A program made the translations under genes and the position numbers. The notes beneath the pieces were generated by a model. The model was given only the letters and a program-made list of their open reading frames with translations, was not told the DNA's origin and searched no databases. 8,168 nt of DNA from Pseudonocardia sp. (GTDB lineage Bacteria; Actinomycetota; Actinomycetes; Mycobacteriales; Pseudonocardiaceae). The stretch covers positions 1 to 8,168 of the forward strand of contig JAKDLE010000095.1 of assembly GCA_030453005.1 (NCBI GenBank). Reading direction: 5' to 3'. The number at the start of each line of letters is the position of its first letter. The first letter of the stretch is position 1. This document shows, piece by piece, positions 1-6,058 of the stretch.

Positions 1-3
1 GCC

Positions 4-996
4 TCAGGCGTTCGCGCCGACCAGTGTGGCCCGGATCTGCCGCTCGTCCTCGTCGCCGAACCTGTCTTCCATGTCCATCGGCGAGTAGTCCTCGTCGATC
101 GCGTAGACGTCGCGGCCGCGCGCGCTCTCGATGGACTCCAGGCGCCGGTTCACCTTGTCCAGCGCGTAGTCGCTCATCTCGTCGATGGAGATCCCGAACG
201 GGGTGGGCTTGCCCTCCTCCTCGAACGTGTCGAAAATGGCCACGATGAGCTGCAGGGCATGCGGGAGCAGCTCCTGCATCCGCTCGTCGACGACGTCCCA
301 GTTCCGGTCGTCGGCCGCGACGTGGCGGCGGCAGGTGAACGTGCCCCACGCCATGTGGCGGCGCTCGTCGTCACCGATGAGCTTCACCAGCCGCTGCATG
401 CCGGGCAGGATGTCGCGGCTCGCACAGACCTTGGCCCAGACGTAGTAGCCGGTCAGCGCGAGCGTGCCCTCGACGACGTGGTTGTAGGTGACCGAGGCGC
501 GGATCTGGTTGGCCGGGGTCGGATCGTCGACCAGGGCGTACATCGACCTCGGCAGCTCCTGCTTGAAGATCGTGTCGTATGCGGCGCTGTACTCGACGTG
601 GCTGTGCAGATCGGCGTCCTGCCCGATGGCGTCGAACCACATCCGGAAGGCCTGCGTGTGCTTGGCCTCCTCGAAGATGAACTGCGTGAGGTACGCCTCG
701 TCGGCGAGGCGGCCCTCGGCCGCCATCGCCTGGGCGAAGGGCTGCATGTCCTGGGTGACCGACTCCTCGCCCGCCATGAACTGCGAGGCCAGCATCAGCG
801 TCATCCGCTGCTCGTCCTCGGACATCGCGTCGAAGTGGGCCTTGTCCTGGGAGAAGTCGATGTCCTCGGGGTTCCAGAACTTCTTGTTGCCCTTGCGGAA
901 CAGGCGCATCGGGAACGACTCCAGCCGGAACCCGTTACGGGACAGGCTGCTCCAGCCGTTGCGCTTGTTGTGCTCGATGATCCGGTCGATGGCCAT
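4..996 (-). CDS. R2-like ligand-binding oxidase (R2lox), Mn/Fe ferritin-like protein
   Basis: A 330-residue ferritin-like diiron-fold protein very similar, as I remember it, to M. tuberculosis Rv0233, which is often annotated nrdB but is an R2lox oxidase and not a working ribonucleotide reductase subunit. All six metal ligands are present with a constant +9 offset from the mycobacterial numbering: E77, E110, H113 (EAKH), E176, E211 and H214 (ERRH). V80 and Y171 fall where the family forms its Val-Tyr ether crosslink. The family holds an Mn/Fe cofactor and a bound long-chain fatty acid; its physiological substrate is unknown. The start is the ATG before AIDRIIEHN, chosen because an AAGGAG lies 7 bases upstream; the frame stays open further upstream, but that part is only the shadow of the neighbouring gene. 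It is the second gene after an alcohol dehydrogenase (41-base gap). The tail is acidic and otherwise unremarkable. The family call is secure; the reaction is not known. Confidence 0.95.
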   Translation of the reverse strand: MAIDRIIEHNKRNGWSSLSRNGFRLESFPMRLFRKGNKKFWNPEDIDFSQDKAHFDAMSEDEQRMTLMLASQFMAGEESVTQDMQPFAQAMAAEGRLADEAYLTQFIFEEAKHTQAFRMWFDAIGQDADLHSHVEYSAAYDTIFKQELPRSMYALVDDPTPANQIRASVTYNHVVEGTLALTGYYVWAKVCASRDILPGMQRLVKLIGDDERRHMAWGTFTCRRHVAADDRNWDVVDERMQELLPHALQLIVAIFDTFEEEGKPTPFGISIDEMSDYALDKVNRRLESIESARGRDVYAIDEDYSPMDMEDRFGDEDERQIRATLVGANA

Positions 997-1003
997 GTCC
1001 GGT

Positions 1004-1009
1004 CTCCTT
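1004..1009 (-). promoter_or_regulatory. Ribosome binding site of the R2lox gene
   Basis: AAGGAG on the minus strand, 7 bases before the ATG at 996. It fixes the start and rules out reading the much longer open frame through the alcohol dehydrogenase as an N-terminal extension. Confidence 0.8.
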
Positions 1010-1037
1010 CGGGTCGTGGCGGGGTGGGGTTCGGATC

Positions 1038-2144
1038 TCAGAAGCGGATGAGGCCGCGGATGTTGAGCCCGGCGCGCATGTCGTCGTAGCCCTGGTTGAT
1101 CTCCTCCAGGCGGTACTCGCGGGTGATCAGCTCGTCGAGCTTGAGCTGCCCGGTGTTGTAGAGCTCCAGCAGCCGCGGGATGTCGTGCTGGGCGTTGGAC
1201 GACCCGTAGAGCGAGCCCTTGATCGTCTTCTCGTACAGCGTCATCTCCAGCAGCGACGCGGTGATGGTCGTCTCCTCGGGATGCCCGATCGCCGTGATGA
1301 CGACCCGGCCACGCTTGCCCACCAGTGCGAGCGCCGCCGCGGTGTCGGCGCCCTCGGCCACGCCGGTGGTGACGATGCAGGCGTCGGCCAGCTGCCCGCG
1401 GGTCAGCCCGCTGACGACGTCCCACGCGGCGTCCGCCGACTCGGCGACGTGTGTGGCCCCGAACTCGACGGCCCGCTCGCGCTTGAACGCCACCGGGTCG
1501 ACGGCCACGATGTGGCGCGCCCCGGCGATGCGGGCGCCCTGCACCGCGTTCATGCCGATGCCACCCGCGCCCACCACGACCACGGTGTCGCCCGCCCGCA
1601 CCTCGGCCGAGCGCACCGCGCTGCCGAAGCCGGTGGTGACGCCGCATCCGATCAGCGCGGCCTTGTCCAGCGAGGTCCCCTGGTCCACCTTCACGACCGA
1701 GGCGACCGGCACGACGGTGTACTCGGAGAACGTGCCCAGCAGGCACATCTGGCCGAGGTCCTCGCCGCGCGCGTGGAACCGGTAGCCGCCGTCGAGCTGC
1801 GGGCCCATCATCACCGCGGCGCCGAGGTCGCAGAGGTTGTTCATCCCGCGGACACAGTAGGAGCAGCGCCCGCACGCAGGCAGGAACGTGAGGACGACCG
1901 AGTCGTCCACCTCGAGGTCCTCGACCCCCGCCCCGACCTCGACGATGGTGCCTGCGCCCTCGTGGCCGCCCACGACGGGCAGCGGGAACGGCAGGTCGCC
2001 GGTGACGAGGTGCTCGTCGGAGTGGCAGAGGCCGCTCGCGGTCAGCTTGACCAGTACCTCGCCGGGGCCGGGTGGGTCGAGGTCGATCTCCTCGACCTCC
2101 CACTTCTGGCCCAGTCCCCAGAGCACCGCTGCCTTCGTCTTCAT
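1038..2144 (-). CDS. Zinc-dependent alcohol dehydrogenase, NDMA-dependent (mycofactocin-associated) type
   Basis: A 368-residue medium-chain dehydrogenase/reductase. Catalytic zinc ligands are C40 (GLCHSD), H61 (GGHEGAG) and C167 (IGCGVTTG). The structural zinc lobe is C91, C94, C97 and C105. The Rossmann nucleotide loop is GAGGIG at 192-197, with D216 ending the second strand, which indicates NAD rather than NADP. The overall sequence, including the MKTKAAVLW start, LVTGD, LCDLGA and IRGLIRF ending, resembles mycobacterial AdhB (Rv0761c) and the NDMA-dependent alcohol dehydrogenase family. Members of that family are associated with mycofactocin as external electron acceptor because their NAD is tightly held; no mycofactocin genes are in this window. 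Expected reaction: primary alcohol to aldehyde in the cytosol; substrate unknown. The ATG at 2144 has a GAGGAG six bases ahead. It probably heads an operon with the R2lox gene. Confidence 0.93.
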   Translation of the reverse strand: MKTKAAVLWGLGQKWEVEEIDLDPPGPGEVLVKLTASGLCHSDEHLVTGDLPFPLPVVGGHEGAGTIVEVGAGVEDLEVDDSVVLTFLPACGRCSYCVRGMNNLCDLGAAVMMGPQLDGGYRFHARGEDLGQMCLLGTFSEYTVVPVASVVKVDQGTSLDKAALIGCGVTTGFGSAVRSAEVRAGDTVVVVGAGGIGMNAVQGARIAGARHIVAVDPVAFKRERAVEFGATHVAESADAAWDVVSGLTRGQLADACIVTTGVAEGADTAAALALVGKRGRVVITAIGHPEETTITASLLEMTLYEKTIKGSLYGSSNAQHDIPRLLELYNTGQLKLDELITREYRLEEINQGYDDMRAGLNIRGLIRF

Positions 2145-2150
2145 TCCGGA

Positions 2151-2156
2151 CTCCTC
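2151..2156 (-). promoter_or_regulatory. Ribosome binding site of the alcohol dehydrogenase gene
   Basis: GAGGAG on the minus strand, 6 bases before the ATG at 2144. It supports this start. No convincing -35/-10 pair was found for this gene in the stretch just upstream. Confidence 0.75.
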
Positions 2157-2169
2157 GTCATCGAGATGC

Positions 2170-2185
2170 TGTGCACATCGTCACA
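2170..2185. promoter_or_regulatory. Candidate CRP/GlxR-family binding site
   Basis: TGTGCACATCGTCACA has the 16-base layout of the cAMP-receptor-protein consensus (TGTGA, six bases, TCACA) with nine of ten half-site positions matching; only the fifth base differs (C for A). It lies 26-41 bases upstream of the alcohol dehydrogenase ATG, close enough to overlap that gene's promoter, so repression would be more natural than activation there. For the plus-strand transcript its centre is about 119 bases before the predicted start. One such match can arise by chance in a genome, so position in a divergent regulatory region is the main support. Confidence 0.4.
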
Positions 2186-2223
2186 ACGGGTAGGCGCGGC
2201 GTCACCGGGCCGGCCGCGCCAAC

Positions 2224-2243
2224 GGTGGCCCAATCGGGCCACC
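2224..2243. promoter_or_regulatory. Perfect 20-base inverted repeat, possible operator
   Basis: GGTGGCCC, a four-base centre AATC, then GGGCCACC: eight perfectly paired positions on each side. It sits in the 152-base divergent intergenic region, about 54-73 bases ahead of the predicted plus-strand transcript start and about 80 bases ahead of the alcohol dehydrogenase ATG. It could be an operator for a dimeric regulator such as a TetR protein, or a hairpin in a transcript leader. There is no T-run on either side, so a simple intrinsic terminator is less likely. Confidence 0.4.
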
Positions 2244-2284
2244 ACGACCCGACCGAACGGCGGCGGGAGATCGACGGACGCCGC

Positions 2285-2290
2285 TAGGAT
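2285..2290 (+). promoter_or_regulatory. -10 box (TAGGAT) of a probable leaderless promoter
   Basis: TAGGAT fits the actinobacterial TANNNT -10 pattern and ends six bases before the ATG at 2297, so transcription would begin at or next to the start codon. That spacing is typical of leaderless mRNAs, and no Shine-Dalgarno sequence is present, which agrees. No clear -35 element was seen. It would drive the four-helix membrane protein and the histidine kinase. Confidence 0.55.
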
Positions 2291-2296
2291 CCCGCC

Positions 2297-2752
2297 ATGT
2301 CGTCGTTGCGCGGGCGCGTCCCGCCCCGGTCCGGAGCAGTCCTGCCCATCCCCCGGGCGCTGTGGTTCGCCGCCGTGGCGTGGATCGGGCTCGCACTGGT
2401 CGACCTGTTCGCCGCGACCGACGCGTTCGCCGCGAACCGCCGCGACTACGAGGCCGACCGGATCGCCACCCAGCTCGGCCCGGAGGCCGTCGGCGGTGCA
2501 CCCGCGGTCGCCTCGACCGCGGTGATCGCGACCGTGGCCGCGGTGTCGACCGTGGCGCTGACCGCCGCGCTGCTCGCCGGTCGAGGGTGGGCACGGTTCG
2601 TCCTCGTCGGCCTCGGCATCTTCACCGCCATCGTCTTCGCCGGAGACGGCCGCTGGTCTGCCGTCGCCGCGTTCGTGCTGGTCATCCTCGGTGCTTTCGC
2701 CATGGTCGTGCCGAGCTCGCACCGCTTCCTCGCTGCGCCGGATGCCCGCTGA
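2297..2752 (+). CDS. Hypothetical four-helix membrane protein
   Basis: A 151-residue protein I do not recognise. Four hydrophobic segments are visible at about 21-40, 71-93, 99-116 and 119-138. Between the first and second lies a roughly 30-residue hydrophilic loop with charged residues (ANRRDYEADR), probably outside the membrane. The first 20 residues are basic and proline-containing, suggesting a cytosolic N-terminus. No enzyme motif or cysteine was seen. The start is the ATG six bases after a TAGGAT -10 box; there is no ribosome binding site, consistent with leaderless translation. Its end overlaps the start of the histidine kinase by 11 bases, so the two are probably co-translated. By inference it may be an accessory sensor or modulator of that kinase. 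Confidence 0.75.
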   Translation: MSSLRGRVPPRSGAVLPIPRALWFAAVAWIGLALVDLFAATDAFAANRRDYEADRIATQLGPEAVGGAPAVASTAVIATVAAVSTVALTAALLAGRGWARFVLVGLGIFTAIVFAGDGRWSAVAAFVLVILGAFAMVVPSSHRFLAAPDAR

Positions 2753-4010
2753 CCCCGACGGCCACACCCCCCGACCCCGGCCCGACGACGTGATCGTCGT
2801 CGCGGTGCGCATCGGGGTGGTGGTCACCGTCGGTGTGCTCGCCACGCGGTCGGATCCGACGTTCCGCGCCCCGCTCGGCGCGCTGCTGGCGGTCATCGCC
2901 GTCGCGGCCGTCTACGCGTTGCTGCTCGCGCTGGCCCGCCAGGTCGGGCAGACCGGGCCACGGCCGATCGTCGTCTCCGCGGCCGACGCCGTGCTCTCCG
3001 TGCTGGTCGTCGGGATGACCGGAGGCGTGCAGAGCCTCGCCGTCGCGCTGTTACCCCTGGTCGTCATCGCGAACAGCCTGCGCACCCAGAGTCGCCGCGG
3101 CACGTTGTTCGCGGTCCTCGTCGGCGCGGCGTACACGCTGGCCTGCCTCCTGGGCAGCCCGGCAGCGACGACGTGGGAGGTGCGGGTCATCGGGGGGCTC
3201 TGGTGGACGTTCTACCTCGCTGCCGTCGCGGCGCTGACCAGGGTGTTCGTGCGGCGGCTCGACCGCCAGTACCGGGTGGTGGCCGAGTCCCGCGCCCAGG
3301 TCATCGCCGAGCACGAGGCCCTGGTCGAGGAACGCGACCTGCGCAGCAGGCTGCTCGAGTCCCAGCAGGCGCGGCTGGACGGCCTGCGCGTCATCCTGCA
3401 CGAGTTCCGCGCACCGGTCTCCTCGCTCACCGCACTCGCCCGCGCCGCGACACAGCCGGGACCCGACCCGGCTCTCGACCTGATCGCCGCGAACGCCGAT
3501 CACCTGCAGGACATGCTCGACGGGCTCGCCGAGGTCGCCGTGACCGAGGGCGGTGCGGTCGGCCGGGGCCGGGAGCGCACCGTCCGCCTGCACGACCTCG
3601 CGCAGACCGCCATTCTCGGAGCGGGGCTGCCCGAGCAGCGCCGGTCGATCCTCATCCAACCCGAGGACGCGACGGTGCGGTGCGACCCCCAGCGGCTGCA
3701 CCGGGTGATCGGCAACCTCGCCGAGAACGCCGCCCGGCACAGCGGCGAGGAGACGGTGGAGCTCTACCTCGGCCGGGACGGCGACTCGCTGGTGGTCGAG
3801 GTCCGCGACCGCGGCCCCGGGCTGTCGGAGGACCAGCTCGGCGTCGTCACCCAGAAGTACCTCAGCCTCGGCGACAAGCGGGGCACCGCAGGCCTGGGTC
3901 TGTGGATCGTCAGCGAGCTGACGACGTCGATGAACGGGACGCTGACGCTGTCGGCACGCCCGGGCGGCGGGTTGGTCGCCCGGCTCGTACTGCCCATGCG
4001 ATGGCAGTGA
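2742..4010 (+). CDS. Membrane sensor histidine kinase
   Basis: A 422-residue kinase. The N-terminal half holds about six hydrophobic segments (roughly 17-33, 47-66, 76-92, 97-113, 121-137, 149-168) with no large extracellular domain, so it likely senses the membrane or something within it. A charged helix at about 170-215 leads to the phosphoacceptor helix with H220 in LHEFRAPVSSL, an HisKA-like H-box. The ATP-binding domain shows the N-box (NLAENAARHS, N325/N329), the G1 box (DRGPG, D356) and the G2 box (GTAGLGLWIV, 381-390). All residues needed for activity seem present. The ATG at 2742 was preferred to the in-frame GTG at 2691 because it gives a normal hydrophilic N-terminus and a short overlap with the gene before; neither has a clear ribosome binding site. 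Likely partner: the response regulator that ends 19 bases away on the opposite strand. Confidence 0.9.
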   Translation: MPADPDGHTPRPRPDDVIVVAVRIGVVVTVGVLATRSDPTFRAPLGALLAVIAVAAVYALLLALARQVGQTGPRPIVVSAADAVLSVLVVGMTGGVQSLAVALLPLVVIANSLRTQSRRGTLFAVLVGAAYTLACLLGSPAATTWEVRVIGGLWWTFYLAAVAALTRVFVRRLDRQYRVVAESRAQVIAEHEALVEERDLRSRLLESQQARLDGLRVILHEFRAPVSSLTALARAATQPGPDPALDLIAANADHLQDMLDGLAEVAVTEGGAVGRGRERTVRLHDLAQTAILGAGLPEQRRSILIQPEDATVRCDPQRLHRVIGNLAENAARHSGEETVELYLGRDGDSLVVEVRDRGPGLSEDQLGVVTQKYLSLGDKRGTAGLGLWIVSELTTSMNGTLTLSARPGGGLVARLVLPMRWQ

Positions 4011-4021
4011 GTTCGCCCGTT

Positions 4022-4045
4022 CCCGGGTCTCAACCCTGCCCCGGG
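4022..4045. terminator. Weak hairpin between convergent genes, possible bidirectional terminator
   Basis: Two CCCGGG hexamers separated by 12 bases can pair into a six-base all-GC stem. It begins 12 bases after the kinase stop and overlaps the last codons of the response regulator. There is no T-run on either strand and the loop is long, so this is a weak candidate; the 19-base convergent gap offers no better one. Confidence 0.25.
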
Positions 4046-4707
4046 TACCTCTCGGGCAGCAGGCCCTCGCGGACCGCGCGCACGACGGTTTCCGCCCGGG
4101 TCGCCGTGCCCAGCTTGCGCATCACCCGCGACAGGTACTCCTTGACCGTGTAGGGGGACAGGTGCAGTTCCTCCCCGATCTGCCGGTTCGTCATGCCGTC
4201 GGCGACCAGCGCCACGATCGACAGCTCGTGCTCGGTGAAGCGACGGGTCGGCCCACCGTCCAGTACGGCCGCAGCCAGCCGCGAGTCGATCACCAGATGG
4301 CCCTGGGCGACCCGCCGGAGGCCGGTGGACAGCTCCCTGCACGCGGAGTCCTTCAGGAAGAAGCCCTTCGCGCCCGCCTCTACCGCGGCCACCGCCGCGA
4401 CCCGGTCCTCGAAGCTGGTCAACATCGCGACCCGGACCTCCGGACGCAGCCTGATGACGTCCTCGACCAGGCCGATACCGGAGCGGTCTCCCAGCCGCAG
4501 GTCGACGACGACCAGGTCGAGCCGGGTGTGCGCCGCCGCCTCCCCGGCCAGGAAGTCCAGCGCACCCTCGCCGTCGAGGAACGCAGCGACGACGTCGATC
4601 GCGTCCCGGGCCAGCGCCCGCTGCAGCCCCTCCAGCACGAGTTCGTGATCGTCGACCAGCACGGCGGTGAACCGGCACTCCTCGGAGCCCCTGCGCGCCG
4701 GGCTCAC
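4030..4707 (-). CDS. NarL/LuxR-family two-component response regulator
   Basis: A 225-residue regulator. The receiver domain (about 13-130) carries the acidic pair D19/D20 (VLVDDHELV), phosphoacceptor D69 (VVVDLRLGD), T97 (MLTS) and K119 (FFLKD), the full switch set. The C-terminal LuxR-type helix-turn-helix spans about 157-215 (FTEHELSIVALVADG, then TNRQIGEELHLSPYTVKEYL, MRKLG). The GTG start at 4707 overlaps the stop of the upstream gene as GTGA and has no ribosome binding site of its own, so translation is presumably coupled; the frame is open further upstream but that is shadow of other genes. It is the last gene of the exporter-foldase operon and converges on the histidine kinase, which makes it the probable phosphoacceptor of that kinase and a probable regulator of its own operon. 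Both latter points are inference from position. Confidence 0.92.
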   Translation of the reverse strand: MSPARRGSEECRFTAVLVDDHELVLEGLQRALARDAIDVVAAFLDGEGALDFLAGEAAAHTRLDLVVVDLRLGDRSGIGLVEDVIRLRPEVRVAMLTSFEDRVAAVAAVEAGAKGFFLKDSACRELSTGLRRVAQGHLVIDSRLAAAVLDGGPTRRFTEHELSIVALVADGMTNRQIGEELHLSPYTVKEYLSRVMRKLGTATRAETVVRAVREGLLPERYPGQG

Positions 4708-4925
4708 GTCAGCGTGGAGAGGACACCGACGGAGATCAGCAGGACTCCGGCGACCTGACAGGCGAGCGCGCCGCGGCGGTACACGACCGCTCTGCGTCTG
4801 CGGTCCTCGGCGGGCAGGGTCGGCGGAAGCAGGCTCGCCGCGTAGCGCCTGCCCCACACCCCCACCAGCACCGCGGCGCCGCCGAGCAGCACCGACCCCG
4901 CCAGGTTGGCGATCACGGGGTTCAC
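4704..4925 (-). CDS. Small two-helix membrane protein, unknown function
   Basis: A 73-residue protein. Hydrophobic helices lie at about 7-24 and 53-72, joined by a basic, proline-containing loop (PPTLPAEDRRRRAVVYRR) that should face the cytosol, putting both ends outside. I do not recognise a family. Support for it being real comes from its borders: its GTG start overlaps the stop of the foldase gene as GTGA, and its TGA stop overlaps the GTG start of the response regulator as GTGA, leaving no room for a different arrangement. It has only a weak G-rich stretch as ribosome binding site. Placed between a membrane-anchored foldase and a response regulator, it may be an accessory subunit of the exporter or a link to signalling; this is a guess. 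Confidence 0.75.
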   Translation of the reverse strand: MNPVIANLAGSVLLGGAAVLVGVWGRRYAASLLPPTLPAEDRRRRAVVYRRGALACQVAGVLLISVGVLSTLT

Positions 4926-6058
4926 CGCGGCACGGCCCCGCCCGCGGGCGCGGGGGCCTCCGGCGCACCGAACGGCAGTGGGGCATCCGGGTCGGCCGGT
5001 CGGTAGTCGTCGGCGTAGACCACGTCGGCGTCGCGCACCTGCTGGGCGATCCAGTCCTGCCAGACGCTCATGCCGCGCTCCACCTCGAGCGCCTGCCGCA
5101 GCCCGTCGGCGACCTGGTCGAAGGAAGCGGGGACGAAGGGCGTCACGGCGTCGACCCGCCCGACGTTCCACCCGAACTGCCCCTGCACGGGCCCGTACAG
5201 CTCACCCGGCGCCACCGCGAACGCCGCGTCCCCCACCGGTCCCTCAAGCTCGGCCCGGGCGAGGTCGCCCAGCACGCCGCCCGCGTCCCGGGTGCTCTGG
5301 TCACGGCTGCGGGCCGCGGCCACCTGCTCGAACGGCGCCCCGGCCCGCAGCTCGTCGACCACGGCTCGCGCCTGCTCCTCCGTCTCGACGACGATGTTGC
5401 GCAGCGTGCGCCGCTCGGGGGTGCCGAGCGTGTCCTGCCGCTCGGTGTAGGCGGCCCGCAGCTCCTCGTCGGTGACGACGATGGTCCCGACGACGTCGCG
5501 CATCAGCAGCCGCACCGTCATCTGCCTGCGGATCTCGTCGAGCACCGCGTCCTCCGAGGTGCCGACGTTGCCCAGCGCCCGCACGAACGCGTCGCGGCCA
5601 CCGGGCCCGAACTGCTCCTCGATGTAGCGGTCGCGGGCGTCGGCGACCTGCTTGTCCGCGACGACGACCCCGCGCGCGAGCGCCTCCTGGTCGAGAATGT
5701 CGCTGATCACGATGGACTTGGCGACGTCGCGCCGGAACGCGTCCGCACCAGCGGGGTCCTCCGGCGCCGTGACCCCGTAGAGCGCGCGCAGCGCGGTGAC
5801 CCGCTGGTCGAGCTGCTCGACGGTCACCACCCGGCCGTCGAGCCGGAAGGCGGCGTCGGCGGGCAGGGCCGTGCTCTGCCACCACACGGCCCCGCCACCG
5901 GCGGCGACGAGCAGCACGACGACCGCGGCGGCGGCCGCGCGCCCCGCCCACGTCCGGGGCAGCCGGAGCCTGCTGCGGGCCGCGGGCTCGGCGGGGACGT
6001 CGGCGTCCTCGACATCGGCGTCCTCGACGTCGACGTCCTGCGCGCGCTGCTGGCTCAT
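4922..6058 (-). CDS. Membrane-anchored parvulin-type peptidyl-prolyl isomerase (PpiC/SurA-like)
   Basis: A 378-residue foldase. It begins with an acidic cytosolic tail containing a five-residue repeat (EDADV), then a basic patch and a single transmembrane helix at about 41-58. The rest is extracytoplasmic: a SurA-N-like helical region (about 70-205), then a parvulin domain at about 215-306 with the typical SRDQSTRDAGGVLGDL stretch (251-266) and the closing FGWNVGRVDAV (295-305), then a helical segment and a proline/alanine-rich end. There is no cysteine anywhere, so it is not a lipoprotein like PrsA of Firmicutes. The ATG start overlaps the exporter stop as ATGA, and a GGGAG lies seven bases upstream. 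Likely role: folding of secreted or membrane proteins, perhaps the large outer loops of the exporter encoded just before it. Catalytic activity cannot be judged from sequence alone. Confidence 0.88.
   Translation of the reverse strand: MSQQRAQDVDVEDADVEDADVPAEPAARSRLRLPRTWAGRAAAAAVVVLLVAAGGGAVWWQSTALPADAAFRLDGRVVTVEQLDQRVTALRALYGVTAPEDPAGADAFRRDVAKSIVISDILDQEALARGVVVADKQVADARDRYIEEQFGPGGRDAFVRALGNVGTSEDAVLDEIRRQMTVRLLMRDVVGTIVVTDEELRAAYTERQDTLGTPERRTLRNIVVETEEQARAVVDELRAGAPFEQVAAARSRDQSTRDAGGVLGDLARAELEGPVGDAAFAVAPGELYGPVQGQFGWNVGRVDAVTPFVPASFDQVADGLRQALEVERGMSVWQDWIAQQVRDADVVYADDYRPADPDAPLPFGAPEAPAPAGGAVPR
5996..6040 (-). repeat. Three tandem 15-base repeats in the foldase N-terminal tail
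   Basis: Three consecutive units of 15 bases on the plus strand: GACGTCGGCGTCCTC, GACATCGGCGTCCTC and GACGTCGACGTCCTG. The second differs from the first at one base and the third at two. Read on the coding strand they give QDVDV, EDADV, EDADV, residues 7-21 of the foldase. As a multiple of three, copy-number change would alter only the length of the acidic cytosolic tail. Confidence 0.85.

Noticed and set aside
997..2103. In-frame open stretch upstream of the R2lox ATG, which would give a 699-residue protein
   Set aside because: Its translation is arginine/glycine-rich, low-complexity sequence antiphase to the well-supported dehydrogenase, and R2lox has its own ribosome binding site and a family-normal length from 996.
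2145..2215. A sigma70-type -35/-10 pair for the alcohol dehydrogenase, for example TTGTGA at 2180-2185
   Set aside because: No acceptable -10 box lies at the right spacing; the best option would put the transcript start inside the ribosome binding site.
2208..2215. GGCCGGCC palindrome in the intergenic region
   Set aside because: Short GC palindromes of this type are expected by chance at this base composition.
1185..2525. Long plus-strand open frame opposite the alcohol dehydrogenase
   Set aside because: It is the complement of a gene with full zinc and nucleotide motifs; the translation is His/Arg/Ala-rich without any domain and runs across a promoter region into another gene.
2691..2741. 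GTG at 2691 as start of the histidine kinase
   Set aside because: It would add 17 residues that are shadow of the four-helix gene and lengthen the overlap to 62 bases, with no ribosome binding site in support.
4708..4986. Extension of the response regulator to an upstream ATG
   Set aside because: The added 93 residues are Arg/Pro/Gly-rich and overlap the two-helix protein entirely; the GTGA overlap gives a better start and a normal regulator length.
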